64,000 nucleotides of DNA from Chloroflexota bacterium (GTDB taxonomy: Bacteria > Chloroflexota > Anaerolineae > Aggregatilineales > Phototrophicaceae), in NCBI GenBank assembly GCA_026707745.1, contig JAPOWG010000104.1:1-64000 (forward strand), read 5' to 3'. This document shows positions 21,430-30,003 of this stretch, in pieces. The notes below the pieces were generated by a model. That model was not told where the DNA came from and did not search any database. It saw only the letters and a program-made list of their open reading frames with translations. Numbering within the stretch: the stretch's first letter is position 1; every line of letters begins with the position of its first letter. The translations under genes and the position numbers were made by a program.

Positions 21430-22618
21430 CGACTTCCTCCAAGATGGTCGTGAGTTTTTCCACTAATTCATCAACATGTTGCTTTTCGATGATCAAGGGC
21501 GGGACGAAGCGAATCACATTAGTGCCCGAATTGACCAGCAGCAAGCCGTGCTCGTAACCCTTTTGCACGATATCAGCCGGCGCGATATCCAGTTCGATTC
21601 CCGCCATGAGGCCTCGTCCTCGTACATCTTTGATATGTGGGCTGTTGATTTCCGAGAGGCGATCCAACAAATAGTCGCCGACTTCTTTCACATGTTCCAG
21701 GAATCCGTCGCTCAGCACACGATTGACGACCATCTCCGCCGCGCGCATCACCACCGCCCCGCCGGAAAACGTGGAGCCGTGATCGCCCGGCTGCATAGCG
21801 CTGCCGACGGCCTCGGTCGTCAATATAGCGCCGACAGGCAGACCGCCTGCCAGAGGTTTCGCCAAAGTCATAATGTCAGGCGATATGCCACTAAAACTAT
21901 ACCCCCATAGGTCGCCAGTGCGTCCAAGTCCACACTGAATCTCGTCGAAAATGAGTGTCGCGCCCTTCTCGTCACACAATTGCCGCAGAGCTTGCAGAAA
22001 CTCCGCTGTGGCAATGTTGATGCCGCCTTCGCCTTGCAAGGGCTCAACGATAACTGCCACAGTGTCTTCATCAATCATTTCGCTGGCGCTGTCAATACTG
22101 TTGAATTCTCCTACCACCGCGCCAGGCACCATCGGCTTGAACGGCGTCTGATACTTCTCTTTGGGCGTGATGGCCAAGGCGCCCATAGTTCTACCATGGA
22201 AGGCCTCGGTGAAGCTAACCACCTTAGTCTTGTTAGGTTTTTCGTTGACATAGGCCACCTTGCGGGCGAACTTTAGCGCCCCTTCGTTCGCTTCGGCGCC
22301 GCTGTTGCAAAAATAGACTTTGTCAGCGAAGGAATGCTTGCACAGCAATTCAGCAAGCTCCACGAGCGCCTGCGTATGATACAGACCGCTGACGTGGATC
22401 AAACCGGTCTTCATTTGCTGGTTGACAACCGCCATCAACTCTTCGTCGCCGTAGCCCAAGGCGTTCACCGCGATACCGGCAACCCAGTCGGTATACGCTT
22501 TGCCCTCGGTATCGTAGACCGTTACCCCTTCTCCCCTCGCCAATACGAAATCCGGACGCCCCGCGACCGGTACGCTATACTCTTGATCTTTCTGAATCAC
22601 TTCACTTTGAAGAGTCAT
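21416..22618 (-). CDS. argD: Acetylornithine aminotransferase (class III)
   Basis: CNSGAEANEGALKFARK; ATLIFDEIQCGLGRTGDLW; LAKPLAGGLPVGAILT. Confidence 0.94.
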   Translation of the reverse strand: MTLQSEVIQKDQEYSVPVAGRPDFVLARGEGVTVYDTEGKAYTDWVAGIAVNALGYGDEELMAVVNQQMKTGLIHVSGLYHTQALVELAELLCKHSFADKVYFCNSGAEANEGALKFARKVAYVNEKPNKTKVVSFTEAFHGRTMGALAITPKEKYQTPFKPMVPGAVVGEFNSIDSASEMIDEDTVAVIVEPLQGEGGINIATAEFLQALRQLCDEKGATLIFDEIQCGLGRTGDLWGYSFSGISPDIMTLAKPLAGGLPVGAILTTEAVGSAMQPGDHGSTFSGGAVVMRAAEMVVNRVLSDGFLEHVKEVGDYLLDRLSEINSPHIKDVRGRGLMAGIELDIAPADIVQKGYEHGLLLVNSGTNVIRFVPPLIIEKQHVDELVEKLTTILEEVDDQD

Positions 22619-22647
22619 CCCATCCCTCTGTTCGAACTTGACAATGG

Positions 22648-23397
22648 CTATTTTACAAATGTCGTTCCAACATCGCCTGCCCAGCCATCCAAATCCGTGA
22701 TTATGGCTTTAGGCACGCCAGATGATAGCACATCCAGCGCCGATTTGACTTTCGGAATCATGCCTCCGTATATCGTCCCGTTAGCTATCAATACTCGCGC
22801 TTCAACTTCGCTGAGTCTCTCAACCAGTTCGTTATCCATCAAAACGCCGGAGACATTGGAAATGAAAACGACGCTGTCGGCGCCTATCGCTGCAGCCAGC
22901 GCTCCAGCGACCGGGTCCGCATTCAGATTGAAGTTACTGTCAGTTCCGGCGCTGACTGGCGCAACTACAGGTGTCACACCGAGCTCCAGCAATTGAAACA
23001 GGACTTCGCCCCGCACCGACTTTACAGAGCCGGTAAACTGCATATCCACCGACTCGTGCCGCATTTGTCGGGCTCGTATAAGACCGCGATCGACGCCCGA
23101 CAGACCTTGCGCATCCACACCGGCGTTGAGCAAATGCCTGACCAGACGCTTGTTGACGCTCCCACAAAGCACCATTTCCACCAGCGAAAGGGATTGGGCG
23201 TCCGTGACCCGCAGTCCGTCAACGTACGTTGGCTCAATATTCAGGCGTTCCTGCAAGCGCGTGATCTCGATGCCACCGCCATGCACGATGACCAATTGCT
23301 CCTCTCGCCCTGCGACAGCCTCCGCAAATCGCCGTAGCAACGCATCGTCATCCAGATAATGCCCGGAGATCTTGATCAAGGAAATAAGGCTACCCAC
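22648..23397 (-). CDS. argB: Acetylglutamate kinase
   Basis: IKISGHYLDD; LVIVHGGGIEI; FNLNADPVAGALAAAIGADSVVFISNVSGVL; GGMIPKVKSALDVLSSGV. Confidence 0.92.
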   Translation of the reverse strand: MGSLISLIKISGHYLDDDALLRRFAEAVAGREEQLVIVHGGGIEITRLQERLNIEPTYVDGLRVTDAQSLSLVEMVLCGSVNKRLVRHLLNAGVDAQGLSGVDRGLIRARQMRHESVDMQFTGSVKSVRGEVLFQLLELGVTPVVAPVSAGTDSNFNLNADPVAGALAAAIGADSVVFISNVSGVLMDNELVERLSEVEARVLIANGTIYGGMIPKVKSALDVLSSGVPKAIITDLDGWAGDVGTTFVK

Positions 23398-24398
23398 TAG
23401 ATTAATCCCAGCGTTTCATCAATCCCAAACATCAAATTCATGTTTTGCACAGCTTGGCTCGAAGCTCCTTTGCGCAGATTATCCGTGACGCTAGTGACGT
23501 GAAGATACTGCCGCAATACCGGCGTGATGCTAATAACGCATTTGTTAGTCTTGACTGCGTGCTTCAGGCTGGCTTGTTCGCCGAGCGGAAGCACGTCCAC
23601 CAAAGCCTCGTTATCATAAACTTCGCAGAAGAGATCATGCGCCTGTCCGCTAGAAAGCGAGTCGTCCAGCGTGACATAGATGCTGGACATCAGCCCGCGA
23701 TCCACCGGCAACAAATGCGGGCAAAAGATGATAGGACCAATTTCCCTGTCCACTTTGAGCGCCTCTTGTTCCATTTCGCCGACGTGGCGATGAGAGCGGC
23801 CCGTCTTGTATGGCAGGAGATTGCCGTATACCTCCGCAAAATGCGTGCTAAGCGAGGGCTTGCGCCCCGCGCCTGTCACACCCGATTTTGCGTCAACGAT
23901 GATGGGGGCATCATGGCGGATTCCACCGCAACGCAACAAGGGAAACAGACCAAGCAAAGTCGTCGTCGGGTAACAGCCCGGTGTCGCGATCAAATCCTGA
24001 TCAATGATATTGGCGCGATTGATCTCGGGCAAGCCATAGGGCGTTGGCAACAGTTCCGGATGTGGATGCGGAATCCCATAATTCTCTTCATAGCTTTCAG
24101 CCGTATCGAGGCGCAGATCAGCCGACAGATCTACAACCTTGACCCCAGCGTCCACACCTTGTCTGGCTACTTCGGCGGATGCCTTGTGAGGAAGCGCCAA
24201 GAATATCACATCGACATCATCGAGCGTAACCGAGCCCGGAGACACGAATGACAGATCGCTTCCCGGGACGGTATCCCCCACATAAGTATTCGATGTCGCA
24301 AATGCAAGCTCTACATTTGGATGCGCATTCAGCAACTCAACAAGATCCAGACCGGCGTAACCAGATCCGCCATAAATTCCTGCTCGAATTCCGCTCAT
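23397..24398 (-). CDS. argC: N-acetyl-gamma-glutamyl-phosphate reductase
   Basis: GIYGGSGYAGLDLVELLNAHP; TPGCYPTTTLLGLFPL; DAKSGVTGAGRKPS. Confidence 0.96.
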   Translation of the reverse strand: MSGIRAGIYGGSGYAGLDLVELLNAHPNVELAFATSNTYVGDTVPGSDLSFVSPGSVTLDDVDVIFLALPHKASAEVARQGVDAGVKVVDLSADLRLDTAESYEENYGIPHPHPELLPTPYGLPEINRANIIDQDLIATPGCYPTTTLLGLFPLLRCGGIRHDAPIIVDAKSGVTGAGRKPSLSTHFAEVYGNLLPYKTGRSHRHVGEMEQEALKVDREIGPIIFCPHLLPVDRGLMSSIYVTLDDSLSSGQAHDLFCEVYDNEALVDVLPLGEQASLKHAVKTNKCVISITPVLRQYLHVTSVTDNLRKGASSQAVQNMNLMFGIDETLGLI

Positions 24399-24415
24399 AG
24401 CAAGTCCCTCACAAA

Positions 24416-24449
24416 CAAAAAACCCTGACCATCATTTCGAGATCAGGGT
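24416..24449 (-). terminator. Intrinsic terminator (candidate attenuator) in argC leader
   Basis: Minus strand ACCCTGATC-tcgaaatgat-GGTCAGGGT followed by TTTTTT, ending ~17 nt before the argC ATG. Confidence 0.8.
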
Positions 24450-24479
24450 GTACTTCCAACGATTAGTCAAAGCAGCGCA

Positions 24480-24602
24480 TCAGGAATGCAAAAGGTCCAC
24501 ACTGAACTCTATCAGCGCAATTGCGCGCCTAGGCCTGGTACGCGGTTTCACTTGCGAATACTCTTTCACGCCAAGGTCTTCTTCATTCCAAGCTTGACTC
24601 AC
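24480..24602 (-). CDS. Candidate Arg leader peptide: (M)SQAWNEEDLGVKEYSQVKPRTRPRRAIALIEFSVDLLHS
   Basis: 40-codon GTG ORF starting 8 nt after a consensus -10; cluster CGT ACC AGG CCT AGG CGC; stop lies ~30 nt before the terminator stem. Confidence 0.55.
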   Translation of the reverse strand: MSQAWNEEDLGVKEYSQVKPRTRPRRAIALIEFSVDLLHS

Positions 24603-24610
24603 TCGACGGC

Positions 24611-24639
24611 ATTCTAAAGAAGCTTTTGCCACTCGTCAA
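24611..24639 (-). promoter_or_regulatory. Sigma70-type promoter for the arg leader/operon
   Basis: Minus strand TTGACG - 17 nt - TAGAAT. Confidence 0.7.
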
Positions 24640-24758
24640 CACACTGCAAGAGAATTATGCACTTTTTCAGGTTGCTTGTGCATGTTGCACCAAACTTTTC
24701 TAAACGCAAACTATTTCGAGCAATCGCGGCGTCCAGCTTTACAGGCATATTTTGAGAG

Positions 24759-25391
24759 TCACAGAAGAACGAATTCTTCTATCTTCTGCATCATTTCGGC
24801 CTGTTCACGAGCAATGAGCACACCGTCGTGGCGGATGGCTAGACGAGATTTCGCCAAAAGTTGCCTAAGCAGATCCCGCTCAGTTCTTGACAAAGAGTCC
24901 AGCCAACGCATGACATTGGTATCGTATCTGATTTCGGAACCGTGAGCGTGGACCTCGGAATTTTTCACCTTCGGACGGGCGGCCAATTCGCCTCTCCGAC
25001 GCGCCTTGCGCAAAAATCCTTGTTTGACAAACCGCCTTGCTCGCGCAAAGACATGGCTCGTTATTTTCTGTGAGCGCGGCAGACTTCTTCGCCGATTACG
25101 CGCCGCGGCTGTGCTTGGGATTCCACCGGCAATTGCCAAAGCGAATCCCGGTAAGATCCAAGTGGTCCATTCCGTCTGTTCGGTGCCACTAACCAATTGC
25201 GGTATATCGTATGCTATGCCATACATTTGCAAGGCTGAATAAGCGATTAACGCCGCAAGTGAAATCGGCAAGATAGCCGCTAACGAAATCAGCATTCTGA
25301 GAGATCGCGGATAGAGCGACGGACCGAATCCAAGCACAGGGCACCTGCAAAATTCGTCAAAGCCAAACCGGCGCTGCCCCCAGTTTAACAC
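24759..25391 (-). CDS. Hypothetical membrane protein (questionable)
   Basis: 210-codon ORF with two hydrophobic segments; its middle is antisense to a copy of the dispersed ~87-bp repeat, so boundaries are uncertain. Confidence 0.4.
   Translation of the reverse strand: MLNWGQRRFGFDEFCRCPVLGFGPSLYPRSLRMLISLAAILPISLAALIAYSALQMYGIAYDIPQLVSGTEQTEWTTWILPGFALAIAGGIPSTAAARNRRRSLPRSQKITSHVFARARRFVKQGFLRKARRRGELAARPKVKNSEVHAHGSEIRYDTNVMRWLDSLSRTERDLLRQLLAKSRLAIRHDGVLIAREQAEMMQKIEEFVLL
25029..25120 (+). repeat. Dispersed ~87-bp repeat family R1, copy A
   Basis: AACCGCCTTGCTCGCGCAAAGACATGGCTCGTTATTTTCTGTGAGCGCGGCAGACTTCTTCGCCGATTACGCGCCGCGGCT aligns without gaps over the first 45 nt with copies B, C, D. 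Confidence 0.65.
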
Positions 25392-25523
25392 AACTCGACT
25401 GCGCTAGTGTTATCCACCTGCACAGTATGACTGAGAGTCCTTGTCTGCAACCTGCATGAGCGCAGAAGACGTGCATGCCAACGTACTCAATAGAGGTTCA
25501 AATGACGAATTGTCGCGAAAAAC

Positions 25524-25552
25524 TTGACAAGTAATCAAATTGGCGTTAAATT
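25524..25552 (+). promoter_or_regulatory. Consensus-like sigma70 promoter upstream of rpoD
   Basis: TTGACA - 17 nt - TAAATT. Confidence 0.55.
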
Positions 25553-25871
25553 GTTCTATTGGACTGCTCGAAAACATTTGCGAGAACTCAAACGGTTAGC
25601 GAAGGCGTCACATGATACGGTCATTGATAGACCGGGTAAGCATAAGAATCAATGCATCTGTATAATTGGTGAGCCAGCAATTGAGCGCTATGTAGAAACC
25701 ACTAAGATCTTTGATCAACCAATCTTCGTCCCGGCGAATGATTCAGTAAAAATGGGAGTTGTGTGCCAGTCGCCTGGGTCTACGCGCCACGCAATTTGCA
25801 GGATTGAAGAGAATTTTTTTATATCGGTTATTGTTGGTAAAGTGCTAATTTAGCGCGGTTAGCAGAAAGGC

Positions 25872-27173
25872 TTGTCCGTGGTTGCAGTTCTGGACAACGT
25901 TACAAATATCAGTCAGCGGGAAGAGATTCAGAAACAGCTTGTAGGCAAGGCGAACAAGCAAGGTTTTGTCACGTATAGTGACATTTTGGAGTTGCTGCCC
26001 GATGTTGAAGGTGATGTCGCGCTTCTCGATGACCTTATGGATAGCCTGCTGGAAGCTGGAATCGAAGTTGTTCCGGCAACCACCAAGACCGCGGATGAAG
26101 ACAGCGAAGACAGCAAAGAGCAGAAGCCGCACAGCGATTCGCTGATTACTGAAACGGACGACCAGGACGAAGTCGAGCGCGATGCTCTGCTCATGGTCCT
26201 GAAAAAGGATCTGACGAGCGACGCTGGCTATCAGGCGGCGCTCGATACCGACGATGTCGTTGGCTTGTATCTCAAAGAAGCGGGTCGTGTTCCGCTTTTG
26301 ACCGCCGAAGAAGAAGTGCTGCTCGCCAAGCGCATGGAGGCGGCGGAATTCGCGAGCGCTCGTCTGGAAGATGCCGCCGCGATGCGCGCTGATGAATTGA
26401 CCTGGAGCGAAGAGCAAGAATTGCGCGGCATCGTTTTCGACGGGGAAAAGGCGCAGGAGCATTTGATTCGCGCTAACGCGCGCCTGGTGATCAGTGTAGC
26501 CAAGAAGTATATCGGACGCGGCGTACCATTCCTTGATCTGATCCAGGAGGGCAACATAGGTTTGATCCGGGCCACCAATAAATTCGAGTACCAGCGTGGC
26601 CACAAGTTCAGCACCTACGCCACCTGGTGGATCCGCCAAGCGGTCAGCCGCGCCGTCGCCGATCAAGGACGCACCATTCGTGTGCCGGTTCATATGGGCG
26701 ATCAGCTGAATCGCATGCGCCGAGTTCAGTTGCAGTTGCTGCAAGAACTGGGGCGCGAACCCAAGATTGATGAGTTGGCGCAAGGTATGGAGACCACGCC
26801 GGACAAAGTTGAAAACTTGCTGGAGATTTCTCGGCGTCCAGTCAGTTTGGAAACGCCTATCGATGACGAAGGCGACTCGACCTTTGGCGACTTCGTTGAA
26901 GACATAAATAGCCCGGCGCCCTCAGACGAAGTAGCGACGCACTTGCTGCATGTCCAGTTGCAGCAAGCGCTCGACAAGTTGCCTCCGCGCGAAGCGCAGA
27001 TCCTGCGCTTGCGTTATGGCCTTGCCGACGGCCGCGTTTACACGCTGGAGGAAGTCGGTCAGACCATCGGTGTCACACGGGAACGCGTTCGTCAGTTGGA
27101 GGCGCAAGCCCTCAACCGATTGCGTCAGTCGTCGGCCCACGTGATTCTGAAGGACTACTTGTACGAAGTTTAA
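25872..27173 (+). CDS. rpoD: RNA polymerase primary sigma factor (RpoD/SigA)
   Basis: Region 1.1-like N-terminus; region 2 ([35 protein letters not shown]); region 4 ([28 protein letters not shown]). TTG start. Confidence 0.96.
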   Translation: MSVVAVLDNVTNISQREEIQKQLVGKANKQGFVTYSDILELLPDVEGDVALLDDLMDSLLEAGIEVVPATTKTADEDSEDSKEQKPHSDSLITETDDQDEVERDALLMVLKKDLTSDAGYQAALDTDDVVGLYLKEAGRVPLLTAEEEVLLAKRMEAAEFASARLEDAAAMRADELTWSEEQELRGIVFDGEKAQEHLIRANARLVISVAKKYIGRGVPFLDLIQEGNIGLIRATNKFEYQRGHKFSTYATWWIRQAVSRAVADQGRTIRVPVHMGDQLNRMRRVQLQLLQELGREPKIDELAQGMETTPDKVENLLEISRRPVSLETPIDDEGDSTFGDFVEDINSPAPSDEVATHLLHVQLQQALDKLPPREAQILRLRYGLADGRVYTLEEVGQTIGVTRERVRQLEAQALNRLRQSSAHVILKDYLYEV

Positions 27174-27211
27174 TCGCTGATCCCGCCTCTCATTCTCAAT
27201 ACGTCTTGTAT

Positions 27212-27246
27212 AATGACCCCATTCGCCTTGTGCGCTTGGGGTCATT
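27212..27246 (+). terminator. Perfect 10-bp inverted repeat after rpoD
   Basis: AATGACCCCA-ttcgccttgtgcgct-TGGGGTCATT; no strong T-tract. Confidence 0.45.
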
Positions 27247-27283
27247 GTTCTGTAAGATAGTGTAAATCTGGAAACGCAGGGTT

Positions 27284-27847
27284 ATGATGCAACCCGCAAT
27301 CGACCAGTCTCGAATCGTTATTCGTGATGGCGTGGAAACCGATATTCCGTTTTGCCTGGAACTGCAAAGCGACTATCAGACCGAGCACGTCTGGCAAATG
27401 ACCGTGCAGGAGTTGACGGACCAGATCCAGATCAGTTATCGCCGCCAGCGTCTGCCGCGCCCGCTTGCCGCTACGCACGAGACCGACCCCAGGCATTTGG
27501 AAATGGCTATCAGGCGTCGTCATTGCTTTGTCGTCGTGCAAGATAGGAATTCCCACCAGATACTCGCTTTCATATCCATGCGCGTTGACGAAACTAGTGA
27601 AATCGCCTATTTGCAGGACATCGTTGTCGATCGTCCCTATCGGCGTCAGAGCTTGGGTTCACGCTTGGTAAATGTCGCGCGAGTTTGGGCGCGTGAAAAC
27701 GAACTGCGGCAGATCATGTTCGAGATCGCAACGACCAATTATCCCTGCATTCAATTCGCTCAAGACCAAGGATTTGTCTTTTGCGGCTTCAACGACAGGC
27801 ATTTGCCCAGTCGAGAGATCGCGGTCTTCTTCAGCGTTTCCGTTTAG
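27284..27847 (+). CDS. GNAT-family N-acetyltransferase
   Basis: LQDIVVDRPYRRQSLGSRLVNVARVWARENELRQIMFEIATTN. Confidence 0.8.
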   Translation: MMQPAIDQSRIVIRDGVETDIPFCLELQSDYQTEHVWQMTVQELTDQIQISYRRQRLPRPLAATHETDPRHLEMAIRRRHCFVVVQDRNSHQILAFISMRVDETSEIAYLQDIVVDRPYRRQSLGSRLVNVARVWARENELRQIMFEIATTNYPCIQFAQDQGFVFCGFNDRHLPSREIAVFFSVSV

Positions 27848-27922
27848 AAACAGTGTTTTCGTCATAATTTGCTAAACTTGTAATAGAGTCAATTCTGCAG
27901 ACCCAATCTTCAAAGGCTTGCA

Positions 27923-29842
27923 TTGGATCTGGCAACTGCGATTCTGCTAATTGTCAATGAGACTTTGACCGCGAGCAATGCGATCATAGCGGTTTCCCTA
28001 TTGCTCTTTAATCTCACACGAAATCTAAAAAATCGAGTCGCCAAATCGTCGGCGGTTGTGCTCGCCTGTGTAACGATCGCATATGTCGCGGATGCTTTTA
28101 TCTCGCTCGAACCGGAGTACGCCGCCCACGAGATCGCTTCACGCTTGCAGTGGATAGGCATCGCTTTTATGCCGGCGGCCATGTACCACTTGTCGGACGC
28201 TCTGCTCGCAACCACAGGATTGCCGTCGCGCGGACGTCGCCGTCGGGCGATTCGCATCCTGTATTTGATCGGCGCTGGCTTTTTGCTGTCTGCGGCATTT
28301 GCCGATTCCCTGTTTGTGTTTGTCGACGCGGGGGGATTCCTGAGTATCCAGGCTGGCTCCCTATTCCCCGTCTATCTCGTCTACTTCGTCGCCGCCAACG
28401 GATTCGCATTCTACAATGTACAGCGCGCTCGCAAGCGCTGCCTGACTCAAGGCACTCAGCGGCGCATGGTATTCCTGCAAATAGCTATCCTGACGCCCGC
28501 GTTGGGCATCTTTCCTTATTCCGTACTGCTCAGTCCAGGTGACGAATTTAGCGTCTTTGGTCTCTTGGTTATCAATACTGCGAACATCATCATTATTTTG
28601 ATGCTGTTTTTCCTATCGTACCCCCTTTACTTTTTTGGGTCAGATATTCCGGATAGATTGGTCAAAAAACAACTGCTGGACTTCTTGCTCAGGGGACCCG
28701 CAACTGGATTGATCGCCCTGGCAGTAGTCAACTTCACCGCGCAAGCAACGCGCATTCTGGGCTTGCCAGGCGAGGCCTTTACCCCGCCCGCGGTCGTTGC
28801 CGCGGTCTTGCTTTGGCAGTGGTTCGTATCACTGGCGCTGCCCTATTTTGAACTGCTCTTCATATATCGTGACGAAGACGACGCGCAGATTACTATGCTG
28901 CAATCTCTCAGCGAAAGGGTCCTTACCCGCAGCGACCTGTCACAATTGATCGCTGCGACCACCGAGGCGATATGCGACTACATGCGTATCGACGAAGCAT
29001 GTGTGCTGCACTTCGTGAATGGCGCCCCAGAGTTTCTGCACCAAGTCGGAGAACCAGGCTTCTCGGAAGACGATTTGCGGGCCGATCGCAACTTGCGCCA
29101 AAGCCTGGCAAACGCGTATTCCCAAAGCGCCGGCAAAGCCTTCGTCGAATGGAACGATTATGCCTTAATTCCTTTGTACAGCAGCCGTATTTCCGACGAC
29201 AATTCGCCAGGGCGCATTATTGGTACATTGGGGTTGCTGAACAGGAACAACTCTCTATATGAGGAGCTAGATGATCCAAAGAGTATTCTCTACGCCTATC
29301 TGGATCGCCTGGAAAAGAGTCTCGAAGACATGCGATTGCAATCAGAGATGTACACGCTGCTGGAAGGCCTGCTCCCGCAATTTCAGATGACGCGGTCCCG
29401 CGCCGTACAAGTCGAGTATCGGCAATCACAGGCTCAGTTTGCGGCGGTAGAGACCTTGCCAGACCAACAAGAGCTATTTGAGCAAGTACGGGCGGCCCTA
29501 CGACACTATTGGGGAGGCGCCGGTATCACCCAGAGCAACTTGATCAACCTTCGGATCGTGCAGGCAAGAATGAGCGCGGACCAGGATACGGCTGTCAACG
29601 CCTTGCGCAATACACTTCAAGACTGTATCGCTACGCTCAAGCCCGAAGGCGAACGCAAGCTGGCTAGCCCGGAATGGACCTTATACAACATCTTGCAGTT
29701 GCGATTTCTCGAAAGGAAAAAAGTGCGTGACGTTGCTCGCCGTCTTAGCATGAGCGAAGCAGACCTTTACCGTAAACAGCGCGTCGCCATTCTGACTGTG
29801 TCCGACCTGCTGTTGCAGCGGGAAAAACAAGCCAGGGGTTGA
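27923..29842 (+). CDS. Multi-TM sensor-like protein with GAF-like region and C-terminal HTH
   Basis: About 7-8 N-terminal TM helices, GAF-like middle (LSERVLTRSDLSQLIAATTEAICDYMRIDEACVLHFV), C-terminal HTH-like VRDVARRLSMSEADLYRKQRVAI; no kinase motifs seen. Confidence 0.6.
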   Translation: MDLATAILLIVNETLTASNAIIAVSLLLFNLTRNLKNRVAKSSAVVLACVTIAYVADAFISLEPEYAAHEIASRLQWIGIAFMPAAMYHLSDALLATTGLPSRGRRRRAIRILYLIGAGFLLSAAFADSLFVFVDAGGFLSIQAGSLFPVYLVYFVAANGFAFYNVQRARKRCLTQGTQRRMVFLQIAILTPALGIFPYSVLLSPGDEFSVFGLLVINTANIIIILMLFFLSYPLYFFGSDIPDRLVKKQLLDFLLRGPATGLIALAVVNFTAQATRILGLPGEAFTPPAVVAAVLLWQWFVSLALPYFELLFIYRDEDDAQITMLQSLSERVLTRSDLSQLIAATTEAICDYMRIDEACVLHFVNGAPEFLHQVGEPGFSEDDLRADRNLRQSLANAYSQSAGKAFVEWNDYALIPLYSSRISDDNSPGRIIGTLGLLNRNNSLYEELDDPKSILYAYLDRLEKSLEDMRLQSEMYTLLEGLLPQFQMTRSRAVQVEYRQSQAQFAAVETLPDQQELFEQVRAALRHYWGGAGITQSNLINLRIVQARMSADQDTAVNALRNTLQDCIATLKPEGERKLASPEWTLYNILQLRFLERKKVRDVARRLSMSEADLYRKQRVAILTVSDLLLQREKQARG

Positions 29843-30003
29843 GATTGCCTGTCCATGATCTGGCATCGGTGGAGCAAGCACATTCTACTGGCGACCTCTA
29901 GCGCACTTGCCTGATTGTTCATTTTCGCCCTCAAATTCCTCTGCGAGATTCCTCAATCATGATAGGCTTGTGAAGGTAGACACGGTAGGGATTCTCAGCA
30001 AAG

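Noticed and set aside
23445-24251. 268-aa plus-strand ORF
   Set aside because: Antisense to argC, a clear enzyme; composition is that of a shadow frame.
24531-24546. T-box-like TGGTACGCGG near argC
   Set aside because: On the plus strand, opposite to the arg operon, and lacks one C of the consensus; on the coding strand it is the Arg-codon cluster.
25845-26783. 312-aa minus-strand ORF
   Set aside because: Antisense to rpoD; no recognisable family.
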